A stretch of DNA of 64,000 nt from contig NZ_FMHY01000002.1 in NCBI RefSeq assembly GCF_900090225.1, positions 2,666,001 to 2,730,000 on the forward strand, written 5' to 3'. Shown one piece after another: positions 28,784-39,099 of the stretch. The first letter of the stretch is position 1. The number at the start of each line of letters is the position of its first letter. Source of the DNA: Micromonospora eburnea. Lineage in GTDB: Bacteria > Actinomycetota > Actinomycetes > Mycobacteriales > Micromonosporaceae. Both the position numbers and the translations under genes were made by a program. The notes beneath the pieces were generated by a model. The model was not told the origin of the DNA. It searched no databases and was given only the letters and a program-made list of their open reading frames with translations.

Positions 28784-29482
28784 ATGCGTACATGGCAGGT
28801 GGGCGACGTGATGACCAAGGACGTCGCGACGGTGGGGGAGGAGACCCCGTACCGGCAGATCGTCGACGTGCTGATCCGGCGGGGCATCAGCGCGGTGCCG
28901 GTGGTGGACGACTTCCGCCGGGTGCTGGGCGTGGTCTCCGAGGCGGACCTGCTGCACAAGGTGGAACGGGCCGGGCAGCCCGACGAGCGGCGGGTCTTCG
29001 AGGGCCGGCGCCGGCGTACCGCCCGCGAGAAGGCGGGCGCGCTGGTCGCGAAGGACCTGATGACCGCCCCGGCGGTGACCACCTATCCGGAGGCGGCGCT
29101 GCCGGCGGCGGCCCGGCTGATGGAACGCGACGCGGTCAAGCGGCTGCCGGTGCTGGACGACCTCGGCCGGCTGGTCGGCATCGTGACCCGAAGCGATCTG
29201 CTCCGGGTGCATCTGCGCACCGACGCGGAGATCCGCGAGGACGTGGTACAGGAGGTGCTGCGCCGGGTGCTGGCGGTGCGGGACGGCCTGGTCACCGTCC
29301 AGGTCCGGGACGGCGCGGTCACTCTGGACGGCCGGTTGGACCGACGCAGCGCCGTCGAACTCGCCGGCCGGCTCGCCGCCCAGGTCAGCGGCGTCGTGCA
29401 GGTCCACAACGCGGTCGGGTACGACGTGGACGACACCACGCTGAGGGAGATGGACCCGGTGCACGCCACGCCGGTCGTCTGA
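28784..29482 (+). CDS. CBS-domain pair plus BON domain protein
   Basis: The protein has 232 residues; ATG 28784 follows GAGGAGG. There are two CBS domains (about residues 5-62 with VGDVMTKDVATVGE and 88-145 with LVAKDLMTAPAVTTYPE), then a BON domain (about 150-218, DGAVTLDGRLDRRSAVELAGRLAAQVSGVVQVHNAV). CBS pairs sense adenine nucleotides; BON domains bind membranes or lipids. Mycobacterial hypoxic-response proteins (Hrp1) are CBS proteins under DosR. The divergent DoxX gene and the DevR-like box fit a dormancy or redox-stress role. Confidence 0.9.
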   Translation: MRTWQVGDVMTKDVATVGEETPYRQIVDVLIRRGISAVPVVDDFRRVLGVVSEADLLHKVERAGQPDERRVFEGRRRRTAREKAGALVAKDLMTAPAVTTYPEAALPAAARLMERDAVKRLPVLDDLGRLVGIVTRSDLLRVHLRTDAEIREDVVQEVLRRVLAVRDGLVTVQVRDGAVTLDGRLDRRSAVELAGRLAAQVSGVVQVHNAVGYDVDDTTLREMDPVHATPVV

Positions 29483-29542
29483 CCGTCGGTGCCGGCCGGC
29501 CCCGCCCCCGGGCCGGCCGGCGGCGTGGCCGGCCGGTCCGGT

Positions 29543-30136
29543 TCAGGTGCCGGCCCGGGCCGCGCGCGACCGGTACGCCGGACCGGCCGGGGGCGTCTCG
29601 TCCACCACCGCGGTCACGTCCAGGTGCGCCGGGCGGCAGCCGAGCGTCGCAGCGAACCGCCGGACCGCGGCGTCCACCTGGGCGCGGGCCACATCGAGAC
29701 CGGCGGAGGGGTCCAGGCCCACCTCGACCCAGACGTCCGGCCGGGTGACCGGCCCGGTGAGCAGCACCCGGGCCCGGTGCACGCCCGGGGCGCGGAGCAG
29801 GTCCCGTTCCAGCGCGCCGGTGAGCACCTCGCTCGCCACCCGGGTACGCCCACCACCGTCCCCGGGATGCGTCAGGGTGCCGGTGAGCCGGCCCGGCACC
29901 CGCAGCCCGGCGGCGAGCAGCCGCTGCCCGAGCAGGGCCAGCAGCATCCCGCCGGCCGCCACCGCGAGGACGCTCCACGGCGTACCGGCCCGCCACCAGG
30001 TGACCGGCCCGGCCCCGAGCAACGGGCTGCCGCCGCCGGGGAGCCAACCCAGCCCGACCGCGGACCCGGTCGCGCCCGCCGCGATGAGCAGCAGGGCGAG
30101 CACCGTCCAGAGCAGCCGATGGGCGGCGTTGCTCAC
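29543..30136 (-). CDS. AmaP-like alkaline shock response membrane anchor protein
   Basis: The protein has 197 residues; GTG 30136 overlaps the previous stop (GTGA). Two transmembrane helices near the N-terminus (about 9-28 and 50-75) are followed by an Asp23/Gls24-like cytoplasmic domain with VWVEVGLDPSAGLDVARAQVDAAVRRF. In Firmicutes AmaP anchors Asp23 to the membrane; the same gene neighbourhood occurs in actinobacteria. It is the last gene of a four-gene minus-strand operon (31367 to 29543) for an envelope-stress complex. Confidence 0.8.
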   Translation of the reverse strand: MSNAAHRLLWTVLALLLIAAGATGSAVGLGWLPGGGSPLLGAGPVTWWRAGTPWSVLAVAAGGMLLALLGQRLLAAGLRVPGRLTGTLTHPGDGGGRTRVASEVLTGALERDLLRAPGVHRARVLLTGPVTRPDVWVEVGLDPSAGLDVARAQVDAAVRRFAATLGCRPAHLDVTAVVDETPPAGPAYRSRAARAGT

Positions 30137-30651
30137 GTGGCCCGCCGATCGGGTAGGAGCCGGACCTCGATCGGGTCGCGGCGCGGGGCGGCCAGCCGAT
30201 CGAGTTCCCAGCGCAGCGCGAACTCGACGTCGGCCCGGGCCGCCGGGTCGCCGGTCGCGGTCACCCGGGGCCGCCAGGTGTCCCCGCGCCGACGGAGGCG
30301 TACCCGGGCCCGGCGGACGCTCGGCACGGTCCGCGCCGTACGGGCCAGCCGCCGTTCGAGCGAGCGACGGTGCAGGTGCCAGCCGTCGTCCTCGGCGAGG
30401 CGCAGGCGGGCGGGGTGCCACCGGCGCAGCTCCGCGACGAGCAGGACCAGGCCGAGCAGGGTGACGCCGGCGGCGACCGCCCGGACCGGGGCGTCCTGCC
30501 AGCGGGTGGTGGTCAGGATGGCGTACCACCGGTGGGCCAGCGGGCCGGGATGGCCGGCCGCGGCGAGCAGGGCCTCGACCGCGACGAGCGCCCCGCCGGC
30601 GAGCAGGGCGACGGCGAGCAGCAGGGTGGCGACCCGGTTGACCGTCCGCAC
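30133..30651 (-). CDS. DUF6286-type membrane protein of the Asp23 operon
   Basis: The protein has 172 residues from a GTG at 30651 with GGAGG upstream. There is a transmembrane helix at 8-30 and a second around 58-75; the C-terminal half is Arg-rich and soluble (RRSLERRLARTARTVPSVRRARVRLRRRG). Proteins of this layout sit between Asp23-like and AmaP-like genes in Streptomyces and Micromonospora. The function is unknown but probably part of the same membrane-associated complex. Confidence 0.78.
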   Translation of the reverse strand: MRTVNRVATLLLAVALLAGGALVAVEALLAAAGHPGPLAHRWYAILTTTRWQDAPVRAVAAGVTLLGLVLLVAELRRWHPARLRLAEDDGWHLHRRSLERRLARTARTVPSVRRARVRLRRRGDTWRPRVTATGDPAARADVEFALRWELDRLAAPRRDPIEVRLLPDRRAT

Positions 30652-30672
30652 CTCAGCCTCCGACCGCCGGGC

Positions 30673-31170
30673 TCACGTCGCCTTCCAGGCGTCCGCGTCC
30701 GCGCTCGGCGCGTGGTACGCGGGGTCCGCCGGGTCGGGCAGGCACAGGTCCGCCACCGTGACGGTGGTCCCCTCGACGGTGAGCCCGGTCTCCGCCCCGA
30801 CCCGGACGCCGATCCGGCGGCGTACCGCCTCGGCGACCGTCGGCAGGTGGGTGCCGTGGTCGACGACCAGGTCCAGGTCGACCCGGGCGACACCGCCGTG
30901 CACCCGGACGGTCGCCGCGGCGTCGCGGGCGGCCGGCGTGCGTCTCGCCGCGTCCTCGACCAGCCGGGCGATCCGGTCCTCCGTCCACGGCCGGACCGGG
31001 GCAACGGCCTCGCGCGCGGTGGCGGGCGGGGTCGCGGAGGCGGCCTCAGGCGTCGCCGTGGCCTTGGGCTGGGGCGTGGCGGGGGCCTCGGGCGTGCCCG
31101 CAGACCGGCGCGTGGCTGCGGGTACGGATTCGGGCGCGGCCGGGCCGCGCCGCGGCAGGATTCCGGTCAT
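30673..31170 (-). CDS. Asp23/Gls24 family envelope stress response protein
   Basis: The protein has 165 residues from ATG 31170, 14 bases after the DUF2273 gene. Residues 5-65 are an Ala/Pro/Thr-rich N-terminal extension. The Asp23 domain (about 68-150) has RIARLVEDAARRTPA, VRVHGGVARVDLDLVVDHGTHLPTVAEAVRRRI and TVADLCLP. Asp23 proteins form polymers at the membrane through AmaP and protect the cell envelope. The low-complexity extension is longer than usual. Confidence 0.85.
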   Translation of the reverse strand: MTGILPRRGPAAPESVPAATRRSAGTPEAPATPQPKATATPEAASATPPATAREAVAPVRPWTEDRIARLVEDAARRTPAARDAAATVRVHGGVARVDLDLVVDHGTHLPTVAEAVRRRIGVRVGAETGLTVEGTTVTVADLCLPDPADPAYHAPSADADAWKAT

Positions 31171-31184
31171 CGTCGTGCCCCCGC

Positions 31185-31367
31185 TCACCGGCGCCGGTCC
31201 GCGCGGTCGGCGAACCCGGGCGCGGTCACGTCGCCGTCGAGGACCCGGACCAGGAGCCAGCCGACCAGTCCGGCCAGGGCGGCTGCTGCTGCGGCGCCGA
31301 TTCCGCCGAGCGCCCAGACCGCCACCAGCAGGAACCCGGCGAGGAACCCGAACTGTTGCCGCGTCAT
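31185..31367 (-). CDS. DUF2273 small membrane protein
   Basis: The protein has 60 residues; ATG 31367 follows GGAGG with ideal spacing (GTG 31373 is less likely). A single hydrophobic hairpin (about residues 7-42, FLAGFLLVAVWALGG and AALAGLVGWLLVRVL) is followed by a short polar tail. DUF2273 genes accompany Asp23 genes in Firmicutes and actinobacteria. A small ORF (31380-31475) ends 12 bases upstream with an almost identical ribosome binding site. Confidence 0.83.
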   Translation of the reverse strand: MTRQQFGFLAGFLLVAVWALGGIGAAAAAALAGLVGWLLVRVLDGDVTAPGFADRADRRR

Positions 31368-31379
31368 GTCCACCTCCGC

Positions 31380-31475
31380 TCAGCGGCGACTCGACCGGAC
31401 GGGCGGGTACCCGTTCCCACGCCGCGCAGTCATCGCGCCCCACCGGCAGCGGTCGCTCACGTCGGAGCCGGGCAT
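31380..31475 (-). CDS. Putative 31-residue ORF at the head of the Asp23 operon
   Basis: ATG 31475 is preceded by GGAGGTGG at good spacing, and the frame ends at TGA 31380-31382, 12 bases before the DUF2273 start. The peptide begins MPGSDVSDRCRWGAM and is basic, without a membrane segment. Strong translation signals and tight spacing argue for translation, perhaps as a leader peptide. No homologue is recognised. Confidence 0.35.
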   Translation of the reverse strand: MPGSDVSDRCRWGAMTARRGNGYPPVRSSRR

Positions 31476-31768
31476 TCTTCCACCTCCATTCGGCGCAACT
31501 GGCGGTAACCGGACCCGGCGAGACCGCCAGAATCCCGCACCTGGAGTCGAGCATGGTCCAGCCGGGGACAAGGCGGGCAGGCCCGGAAGGAGCCCTGCGA
31601 CCGGCCGCCCAGACAGCCGCGGAAAGGCGACGAACGGCACGACCCCCGGCCAGCCCGGATCGGAATGGAACAACCGGCCGGTGACGGTCCGAACCGGTCG
31701 GTTCCAGCACACCGGGTGCGCGCCGTCCATGATCGACCGCCTACACTCGGGCGTCGATCGAGCGACGG
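31476..31768. other. Divergent intergenic region, no gene seen
   Basis: This holds the promoters of the Asp23 operon (minus) and the DUF2726-like gene (plus). TACACT at 31741-31746 is a plausible -10 for the plus-strand gene. I see no large ORF with coding character, no RNA gene and no strong hairpin. Confidence 0.5.
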
Positions 31769-32650
31769 ATGGGTCTGGCGAAGATGACGAGCAGCGGCAG
31801 CGTGGCGGCTTCCTGGCTGCGTCCGGTGACGGCGGGGAACGCCCCGCTCCGCACCCGCGCCGGTCATCTCGCGTACGCCTCGCGACGGCTGGGTGAGCTG
31901 GTGCAGGGGCGGCCGCCGGGTGTGACCGGGCACCAGTGGAGCACTGCCCTGCGGGAGGGCTTCGACCAGGTGGTCTGCGCGGCCGACACCGGCCGTCCGG
32001 TCTTCGCCGTGCAGGTCTCCCCGCCGGCGCCCGCCGGTTCCGCCGCCCGCCGCGCCGAGCGGATGACCAGTGTGGTCTGCGCCGCCGTCGGCCTGCCGCT
32101 GCTGCGGGTCGAGTCGTCGACGCTGCGCGGTGCCGAACACGCCCGGCGTCTCGCCGAGTACGTCATCGACGCGCGGAGCTACGCCGCCGGCTCGGGGCCG
32201 GAGAGCGGGGACGCCGTCGGGTTCCGGGAGATCGTCGGCCGGCTGCCCGACGGGCGCAGCGGGCCGGTGAACGACCTCGGGGCGCTGGCTCGGGCCGCCG
32301 CGGTCGACGCGTACGTCGAGCGACGCCTCGCCGACCCGATCGTGCGCGGCCTGCACGTGCGGTGGACGGGCGGCGCGGCCGAGGGGTGGAGCTGGATCGA
32401 GGTGCGGCCCGGCCGGTGCCTGGTCGAACGGGTCGAACTCTACGTGCAGCGGTTCTCCTGCGGGGTGGACCCGGGCCGGCTCGCCGAGGACCTGGCCGCC
32501 GTGGCGGTGGGGGAACGGCTACGTGACCTCGACGCCGTCGAGCCGTCGCTGGTCGACCGGGACGAGCTGCGCCAGCGTATCCGGGGGCTGGCCGCCCGGC
32601 GCGACGAGCTGGACGGCGGCTTCGCCTTCGACCACCTCTGGGCGGACTGA
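31769..32650 (+). CDS. DUF2726-like protein of unknown function
   Basis: The protein has 293 residues from ATG 31769; ATG 31784 is an in-frame alternative. The middle (about 65-130) has RPVFAVQVSPP, ERMTSVVCAAVGLPLLRVESSTL, which follows the DUF2726 pattern of a restriction-endonuclease-like fold (beta strand, then a helix with the newcomer residue set, then a PLLR strand). No complete PD-(D/E)XK triad is obvious, so nuclease activity is not claimed. The C-terminal 120 residues are acidic and helical. No membrane segment is present. Confidence 0.6.
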   Translation: MGLAKMTSSGSVAASWLRPVTAGNAPLRTRAGHLAYASRRLGELVQGRPPGVTGHQWSTALREGFDQVVCAADTGRPVFAVQVSPPAPAGSAARRAERMTSVVCAAVGLPLLRVESSTLRGAEHARRLAEYVIDARSYAAGSGPESGDAVGFREIVGRLPDGRSGPVNDLGALARAAAVDAYVERRLADPIVRGLHVRWTGGAAEGWSWIEVRPGRCLVERVELYVQRFSCGVDPGRLAEDLAAVAVGERLRDLDAVEPSLVDRDELRQRIRGLAARRDELDGGFAFDHLWAD

Positions 32651-32733
32651 GCCACCGCGCGGGCTGACCCGGGGCGCGGACGTCCGGCTGGGTGGCCCGG
32701 CCCTTCCCGGCTGGCCCTTCCCGGCGGGGCGGG

Positions 32734-33981
32734 TCACACCGGCGCGGGCACCGGTCGGGCCGGGTCCGGCGCGGGCGCCCGCAGCCCCTCGATCTGTCGG
32801 GTACGCGCCGGACCGGCGAGCAGGTTGCCCAACGCCACCAGCAGGGCCAGCCCACCCAGCCCGAGCCAGAGCACGGTGTCGCCGAACCGGCTGGTGACCA
32901 GGCCGCCCACGGTCGGGCCGGCGAAGCTGGCGAAGGCGTAGCCGAGTGAGTAGACGCCCTGGTAACGGCCGCGTTGCGCGGCCGGGGAGAGGTCGGCGGT
33001 GAGCGCCGAGTTGGCGGGCGTCATCATCATCTCGCCGAGGGTCCAGACCAGCACGCTGAGGCCGTAGAGCAGGATGGTGTCGGCCATGGCGGTGACCGCG
33101 AACCCGGCGCCGATCACCACCGCCGCCACCGCGATGGTGCGGGAGCGGTCGAAGCGGGCGATCAGCCGAGGCACGAACAGCTGGCCCGCCACGATCATCA
33201 GCCCGTTCACCGCGATGACCGGCCCGTACGCCGACGCGGGCAGTCCGTCGGCCCGCAACGCCACCGGCAGCATGGCGTTCGCCTCGATGCAGAGCCAGAT
33301 CAACCCGGTCAGCGCGGTGAAGGTGAGGAAGACCCGGTCGCGCAGCACCGTGCCGAGGCCGCCCCGGTCGGCTCGGTCGCGTTGCCCGACCGTCTCCGGC
33401 GCGGGCCGGGACTCGGGCACCTTGAGCGCGATCAGGGCGGCGGTGCCGAGCAGCACGGCCGCGTTGAGCACGAAGAGCAGCAGCGGCTCGGCCCGGATCA
33501 GCACGCCGGCGACGGTCGCGGCCACCGAGAACCCGATGTTGATCGCCCAGTAGTTCAGGGTCAGCGCCCGCAGCCGGTCGCGCTCGCCGACCACGTCGAT
33601 GATGGTGGCGGTGAACGCCGGCCGGGCCACGCCGAGGAAGAGCCCGAGGGTCAGGGTGAGCGCCGCGATGGCGACCGGTCGGTCGGTCAGTCCCAGCCCG
33701 AGCGCGGTCGCCGCCGCGGCGACGTTGCCGGAAAGCATCGCCGGCCGCCGCCCCCACCGGTCCGCGACGATGCCGCCGAGCAGCGTGCCGAGCGCGCTGC
33801 CCGCCCCGTGCAACCCGATCACCATCCCGGCGTACGACGGGTCGAAGTGGCGCACCGAGACCAGGTAGACGCCGAGGTAGATGGCGACGAAGCTGCCCAG
33901 CCGGTTGATCAGGGTGGAGGCCCAGAGATACCAGAACGTGCGGGGCAGGCCGCCTCCGGTCTGTCGCCACCAGCCTGCCAT
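32734..33981 (-). CDS. MFS transporter (multidrug efflux type)
   Basis: The protein has 415 residues from ATG 33981 with a GGGGGTAG site. Twelve hydrophobic segments are present, with the MFS motif A between helices 2 and 3 (GGIVADRWGRRPAML) and a longer polar loop in the middle (about residues 192-215). It resembles MdtG/QuaA-like drug exporters. The palindromic operator at 34004-34035 lies just upstream, so expression is probably repressed by a dimeric regulator, possibly relieved by a substrate. No regulator gene is adjacent. Confidence 0.9.
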   Translation of the reverse strand: MAGWWRQTGGGLPRTFWYLWASTLINRLGSFVAIYLGVYLVSVRHFDPSYAGMVIGLHGAGSALGTLLGGIVADRWGRRPAMLSGNVAAAATALGLGLTDRPVAIAALTLTLGLFLGVARPAFTATIIDVVGERDRLRALTLNYWAINIGFSVAATVAGVLIRAEPLLLFVLNAAVLLGTAALIALKVPESRPAPETVGQRDRADRGGLGTVLRDRVFLTFTALTGLIWLCIEANAMLPVALRADGLPASAYGPVIAVNGLMIVAGQLFVPRLIARFDRSRTIAVAAVVIGAGFAVTAMADTILLYGLSVLVWTLGEMMMTPANSALTADLSPAAQRGRYQGVYSLGYAFASFAGPTVGGLVTSRFGDTVLWLGLGGLALLVALGNLLAGPARTRQIEGLRAPAPDPARPVPAPV

Positions 33982-34003
33982 GCGCTACCCCCGTGCTTGC
34001 TTG

Positions 34004-34035
34004 TGTAATGACCACTGGCCATGCCGGTCATTACA
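34004..34035 (-). promoter_or_regulatory. Operator palindrome upstream of the MFS transporter
   Basis: TGTAATGACC (34004-34013) and GGTCATTACA (34026-34035) are perfect 10-bp inverted arms around a 12-base spacer that includes TGGCCA. The site is 23-54 bases upstream of the start codon. A TAGGTT box (34035-34040 region, minus strand) overlaps its outer edge, so a bound repressor would block transcription. Size and symmetry fit TetR/MarR/GntR-type dimers. Confidence 0.75.
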
Positions 34036-34159
34036 ACCTAGAGGTACGACACGAGGTCGGTCTCGGGGTGATGATGGTGGCGCCGCTCACTGTGCGACTG
34101 CGGCAATGGATGCCGGCGAGCATGTCATCGATGAAAATTGTGAACGACGAAAAAGCCAA

Positions 34160-34193
34160 CCGGGGCCCCGCTGATTTCTCAGCGTGACCCCGG
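34160..34193 (-). terminator. Intrinsic terminator of lsr2 with T-run
   Basis: CCGGGG...CGCTGA (34160-34174) pairs with TCAGCG...CCCCGG (34179-34193), with a 3-base internal mismatch and a 4-base loop. On the minus strand it is followed by TTTTT a few bases later. It lies 26 bases past the lsr2 stop and is the most classical terminator in the window. Confidence 0.85.
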
Positions 34194-34218
34194 CGTGCCC
34201 GACGGTGAACCGGGAGGC

Positions 34219-34566
34219 TCAGCGGTTCTTGTACGCCTCCACCACCGAGACGGGGATCCGGCCCCGCTCGGAAATCTCGTAGCCGTTCTTCGTGGCCCAT
34301 TCCCGGATGGCGCGGTTCTGCTCCCGGTCCATTCCGGAGGTGGCCGCGCGGGCCGTGCGGCGCGCCGTGCGTACGCTCTCCACCGGTCCGCGACCGATCC
34401 GCCTGCCAGCGCTGATGTACGGGTCCAGGGCCTTGCGCAGGACGCCGGCGTTCTCGTCGGAGACGTCGATCGTGTAGGCCACGCCGTCCAGACCGAACTC
34501 GACGGTCCGATCCGCCTTTCCGCCGTCGAGGTCGTCGGTCAGAACAGTGATTACTTTCCTTGCCAT
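34219..34566 (-). CDS. lsr2: Lsr2 family nucleoid-associated silencing protein
   Basis: The protein has 115 residues from ATG 34566 (GGGAG eight bases upstream; ATG 34572 is too close). The N-terminal dimerisation domain starts [28 protein letters not shown]. The C-terminal DNA-binding domain has [22 protein letters not shown], where RGR inserts into the minor groove of AT-rich DNA. Lsr2 silences horizontally acquired, AT-rich genes. The gene's own flanks (34100-34160 and 34600-34700) are locally AT-richer, which would allow autoregulation. Confidence 0.94.
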   Translation of the reverse strand: MARKVITVLTDDLDGGKADRTVEFGLDGVAYTIDVSDENAGVLRKALDPYISAGRRIGRGPVESVRTARRTARAATSGMDREQNRAIREWATKNGYEISERGRIPVSVVEAYKNR

Positions 34567-34769
34567 CGCCATTGCTCCCTGAGTCGGGCGGGGTGTGGCT
34601 AAGAGTTTGACCTACGGTGCGGCAAATTCGCAACAATATCCGCCGGATCGCCATTCGGCGGGTCGGCTAATCCATAGCCCGGAATGGTGGGCCAACGCGT
34701 GGCGCGGCGCTCTCGGGCGGTTGGGGAGTGGTGTGAGTCACAACCCGGAACAAGGGCCACGCCTTGTTA

Positions 34770-34795
34770 CTTGAGTCTGACACGCTCAACTCAAG
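34770..34795 (+). promoter_or_regulatory. HAIR-like (HspR) operator upstream of lon
   Basis: CTTGAGT (34770-34776), a 7-base spacer, then GCTCAAC (34784-34790) match five of seven positions of the right HAIR half-site. A perfect ACTCAAG follows at 34789-34795 with a 12-base spacing. HAIR (CTTGAGT-N7-ACTCAAG) is the HspR binding site, and lon is a known member of the HspR regulon in Streptomyces. The site is 18 bases before the lon start. Confidence 0.75.
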
Positions 34796-34812
34796 ATGAT
34801 GGCAGGTGTTCG

Positions 34813-37149
<2,337 letters not shown>

Positions 37150-37156
37150 GGTGTAA

Positions 37157-37298
37157 GGAGGGGCCCCCTGTTAACGCCTGGTGCAGAGCAGGGGGCCCCT
37201 CTTAACCACGCTCATGGAGCACCCGGTCCAGGTGTGGCCCAGAGTGTTAAGAAGGGGCCCTTCCTCTACCGAATGCGTTAAGAAGGGGCCCTTCCTTA
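37157..37298. repeat. GGGGCCCC-type intergenic repeat cluster between lon and the DEAD-box gene
   Basis: AGGGGCCCCCTG (37159-37170) is inverted at 37189-37200. Then two identical 20-bp direct repeats GTTAAGAAGGGGCCCTTCCT occur at 37246-37265 and 37277-37296 (31-bp period). Each repeat contains a palindromic AAGGGGCCCTT core. The second copy touches the stop codon of the helicase gene (37296-37298). The elements lie between convergent genes and probably act as bidirectional terminators. Similar repeats are scattered in Micromonospora genomes as far as I recall. Confidence 0.8.
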
Positions 37299-39017
37299 CC
37301 GGCGGTCGCGGCCGTCGCCGTCCCGATCCCGGCGTACGGTCGCCTTGCGGCCCTTGATGGTGCTGCCGCGCAGCCCCCGGATCACCTCGTCGGCGACCGC
37401 GTACGGGACCTCCACCAGGGAGAACCGGTCGGCGATCTCGATCGAGCCGATGTCCCGCCCGCTGACCTGGGTCTCCCCGGTGATCGCCCCGACCAGATCC
37501 TGCGGGCGCACCCCGGCCCGCCGGCCCAGGCCGATGAACACCTGGGTCGTACCGCCGGGGCGGGGGCGTCCCGCGGGGCGTCGCTCCCGGCCCTCGTACC
37601 CGCGCTGCTCCCGCGGCGGGCGGACCGTGACCTGCGGGATCTCCTCCTCCTCGTCGGCTGTGCCGGGGAGGGTCGCCTCGTGGGCCAGCCGCACCGCGGC
37701 GAGCGCGACCTCCATCATGTCGAACTCGTCGGTCAGAGACTCCACGATCGCCCGGAACGGCTCCAGGTCGTCCTCCAGCAGCGACTCCCGCAGCGCCGCC
37801 TGGGTCAGCTCCAGCCGCCGGGTCCGCAGATCCGCCACCGTCGGGATCTTGTCGACCGTGATCCGCTGGCCGGTGACCCGCTCGATGGTCTTGAGCATCC
37901 GATGCTCGCGCGGCTCCGCGAGGGTGATCGCCACGCCCTCCCGGCCGGCCCGGCCCACTCGGCCGATCCGGTGCACGTACGACTCCGGCGCCGAGGGGAC
38001 GTCGTAGTTGACGACGTGGCTGAGCTGCTCGACGTCCAGCCCGCGGGCCGCCACGTCGGTGGCCACCAGCAGGTCGGCGGTGCCCGAGCGCAGCCGGCCC
38101 ATCACCCGGTCCCGCTGCTCCTGGCTCATCCCGCCGTGCAGCGCCTCGGCCCGGTAGCCCCGGCCGTTCATCGTCTCGGTGAGTCGGTCCACCTCCTCCC
38201 GGCTGCGGCAGAACACGATCGCCGCGGTCGGCGACTCCACGTCCAGCACCCGGCCCAGCGCGGCCGGTTTGTGCGCCCGCGCCACGATGTACGCGCTCTG
38301 CCGCACCCGGGGTGCCTCGCCGGCCACCGGCTGCTCGCGTTCGATCTGGATGCGCACCGGGTCGGTCAGGTGCTGGCGGGCCAGTCCGTCGATACGCGTC
38401 GGCATGGTCGCCGAGAAGAGCACCGTCTGCCGTTCGGCGGGGGCGTGCTCCAGGATCGCCTCGATGTCCTCGGCGAAACCCATGTCGAGCATCTCGTCGG
38501 CCTCGTCCAGCACCACCGTGGCCAGCGAACCCAGCCGCAGGGTGCCCCGCGCGATATGGTCCAGCGCCCGGCCCGGCGTCGCCACCACCACGTCCACACC
38601 CAGGTCGAGGGCGCGCAACTGCCGGCCGATCGGCTGGCCGCCGTAGATCGGCAGGACCCGGGTGCCGAGGTCCTTGCCGTACCGGTGGAACGCCTCGGAG
38701 ACCTGCACCGCCAGCTCCCGGGTAGGCACCAGCACCAGCGACGTCGGATCCCCGCCCGTGCGTTCGTCGGGCATCCGCTGTAGCAACGGCAGGGCGAAGG
38801 CGGCCGTCTTGCCCGTGCCCGTCGCCGCCTGCCCAAGCAGGTCCCGGCCGGCGAGCAGGGGTGGGATCGCCTCCCGCTGGATCGGGGTGGGCTCCTCGTA
38901 GCCGAGCGCGGACAGCGCGCCCAGCAGTTCGGCGCGCAGCCCGAGATCCGCGAAGGCGGGCGCCGCGTCGGCGTCGTCGGGGATGGTGGCGTCGGTGGGC
39001 GTTGGTGCGGAACTCAT
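37296..39017 (-). CDS. DEAD-box ATP-dependent RNA helicase (DeaD/CsdA-like)
   Basis: The protein has 573 residues from ATG 39017. Helicase motifs appear in order: Q motif (FADLGLRAELL...PTPIQREAIP), Walker A QAATGTGKTAAF, PTRELAVQ, TPGRALDHI, DEAD, SAT, and in the second domain ATDVAARGLDVEQ and YVHRIGRVGRAG. The C-terminal tail (about 470-573) contains a DbpA-type RNA-binding domain (FIGLGRRAGVRPQDLVGAITGE) followed by a basic RRDRDGDGRDRR end. It remodels structured RNA, probably in ribosome assembly or cold adaptation. The stop codon is embedded in the repeat cluster. Confidence 0.95.
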   Translation of the reverse strand: MSSAPTPTDATIPDDADAAPAFADLGLRAELLGALSALGYEEPTPIQREAIPPLLAGRDLLGQAATGTGKTAAFALPLLQRMPDERTGGDPTSLVLVPTRELAVQVSEAFHRYGKDLGTRVLPIYGGQPIGRQLRALDLGVDVVVATPGRALDHIARGTLRLGSLATVVLDEADEMLDMGFAEDIEAILEHAPAERQTVLFSATMPTRIDGLARQHLTDPVRIQIEREQPVAGEAPRVRQSAYIVARAHKPAALGRVLDVESPTAAIVFCRSREEVDRLTETMNGRGYRAEALHGGMSQEQRDRVMGRLRSGTADLLVATDVAARGLDVEQLSHVVNYDVPSAPESYVHRIGRVGRAGREGVAITLAEPREHRMLKTIERVTGQRITVDKIPTVADLRTRRLELTQAALRESLLEDDLEPFRAIVESLTDEFDMMEVALAAVRLAHEATLPGTADEEEEIPQVTVRPPREQRGYEGRERRPAGRPRPGGTTQVFIGLGRRAGVRPQDLVGAITGETQVSGRDIGSIEIADRFSLVEVPYAVADEVIRGLRGSTIKGRKATVRRDRDGDGRDRR

Positions 39018-39099
39018 GCGCCAAGCCTTTCATCACCGCCGGCGGGCGGTCGCGGCGACCGGCACAACCGTCGGCCCGGCCACGTTCCGGGGGCTGGGG

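Noticed and set aside
33993..34187. A 64-codon plus-strand ORF upstream of lsr2
   Set aside because: It starts inside the MFS operator, overlaps the lsr2 terminator and has no ribosome binding site.
37246..37296. Possible CRISPR-like direct repeats with 31-bp period
   Set aside because: There are only two copies with an 11-base spacer, a palindromic repeat and no cas genes; better explained as intergenic palindromic repeats.
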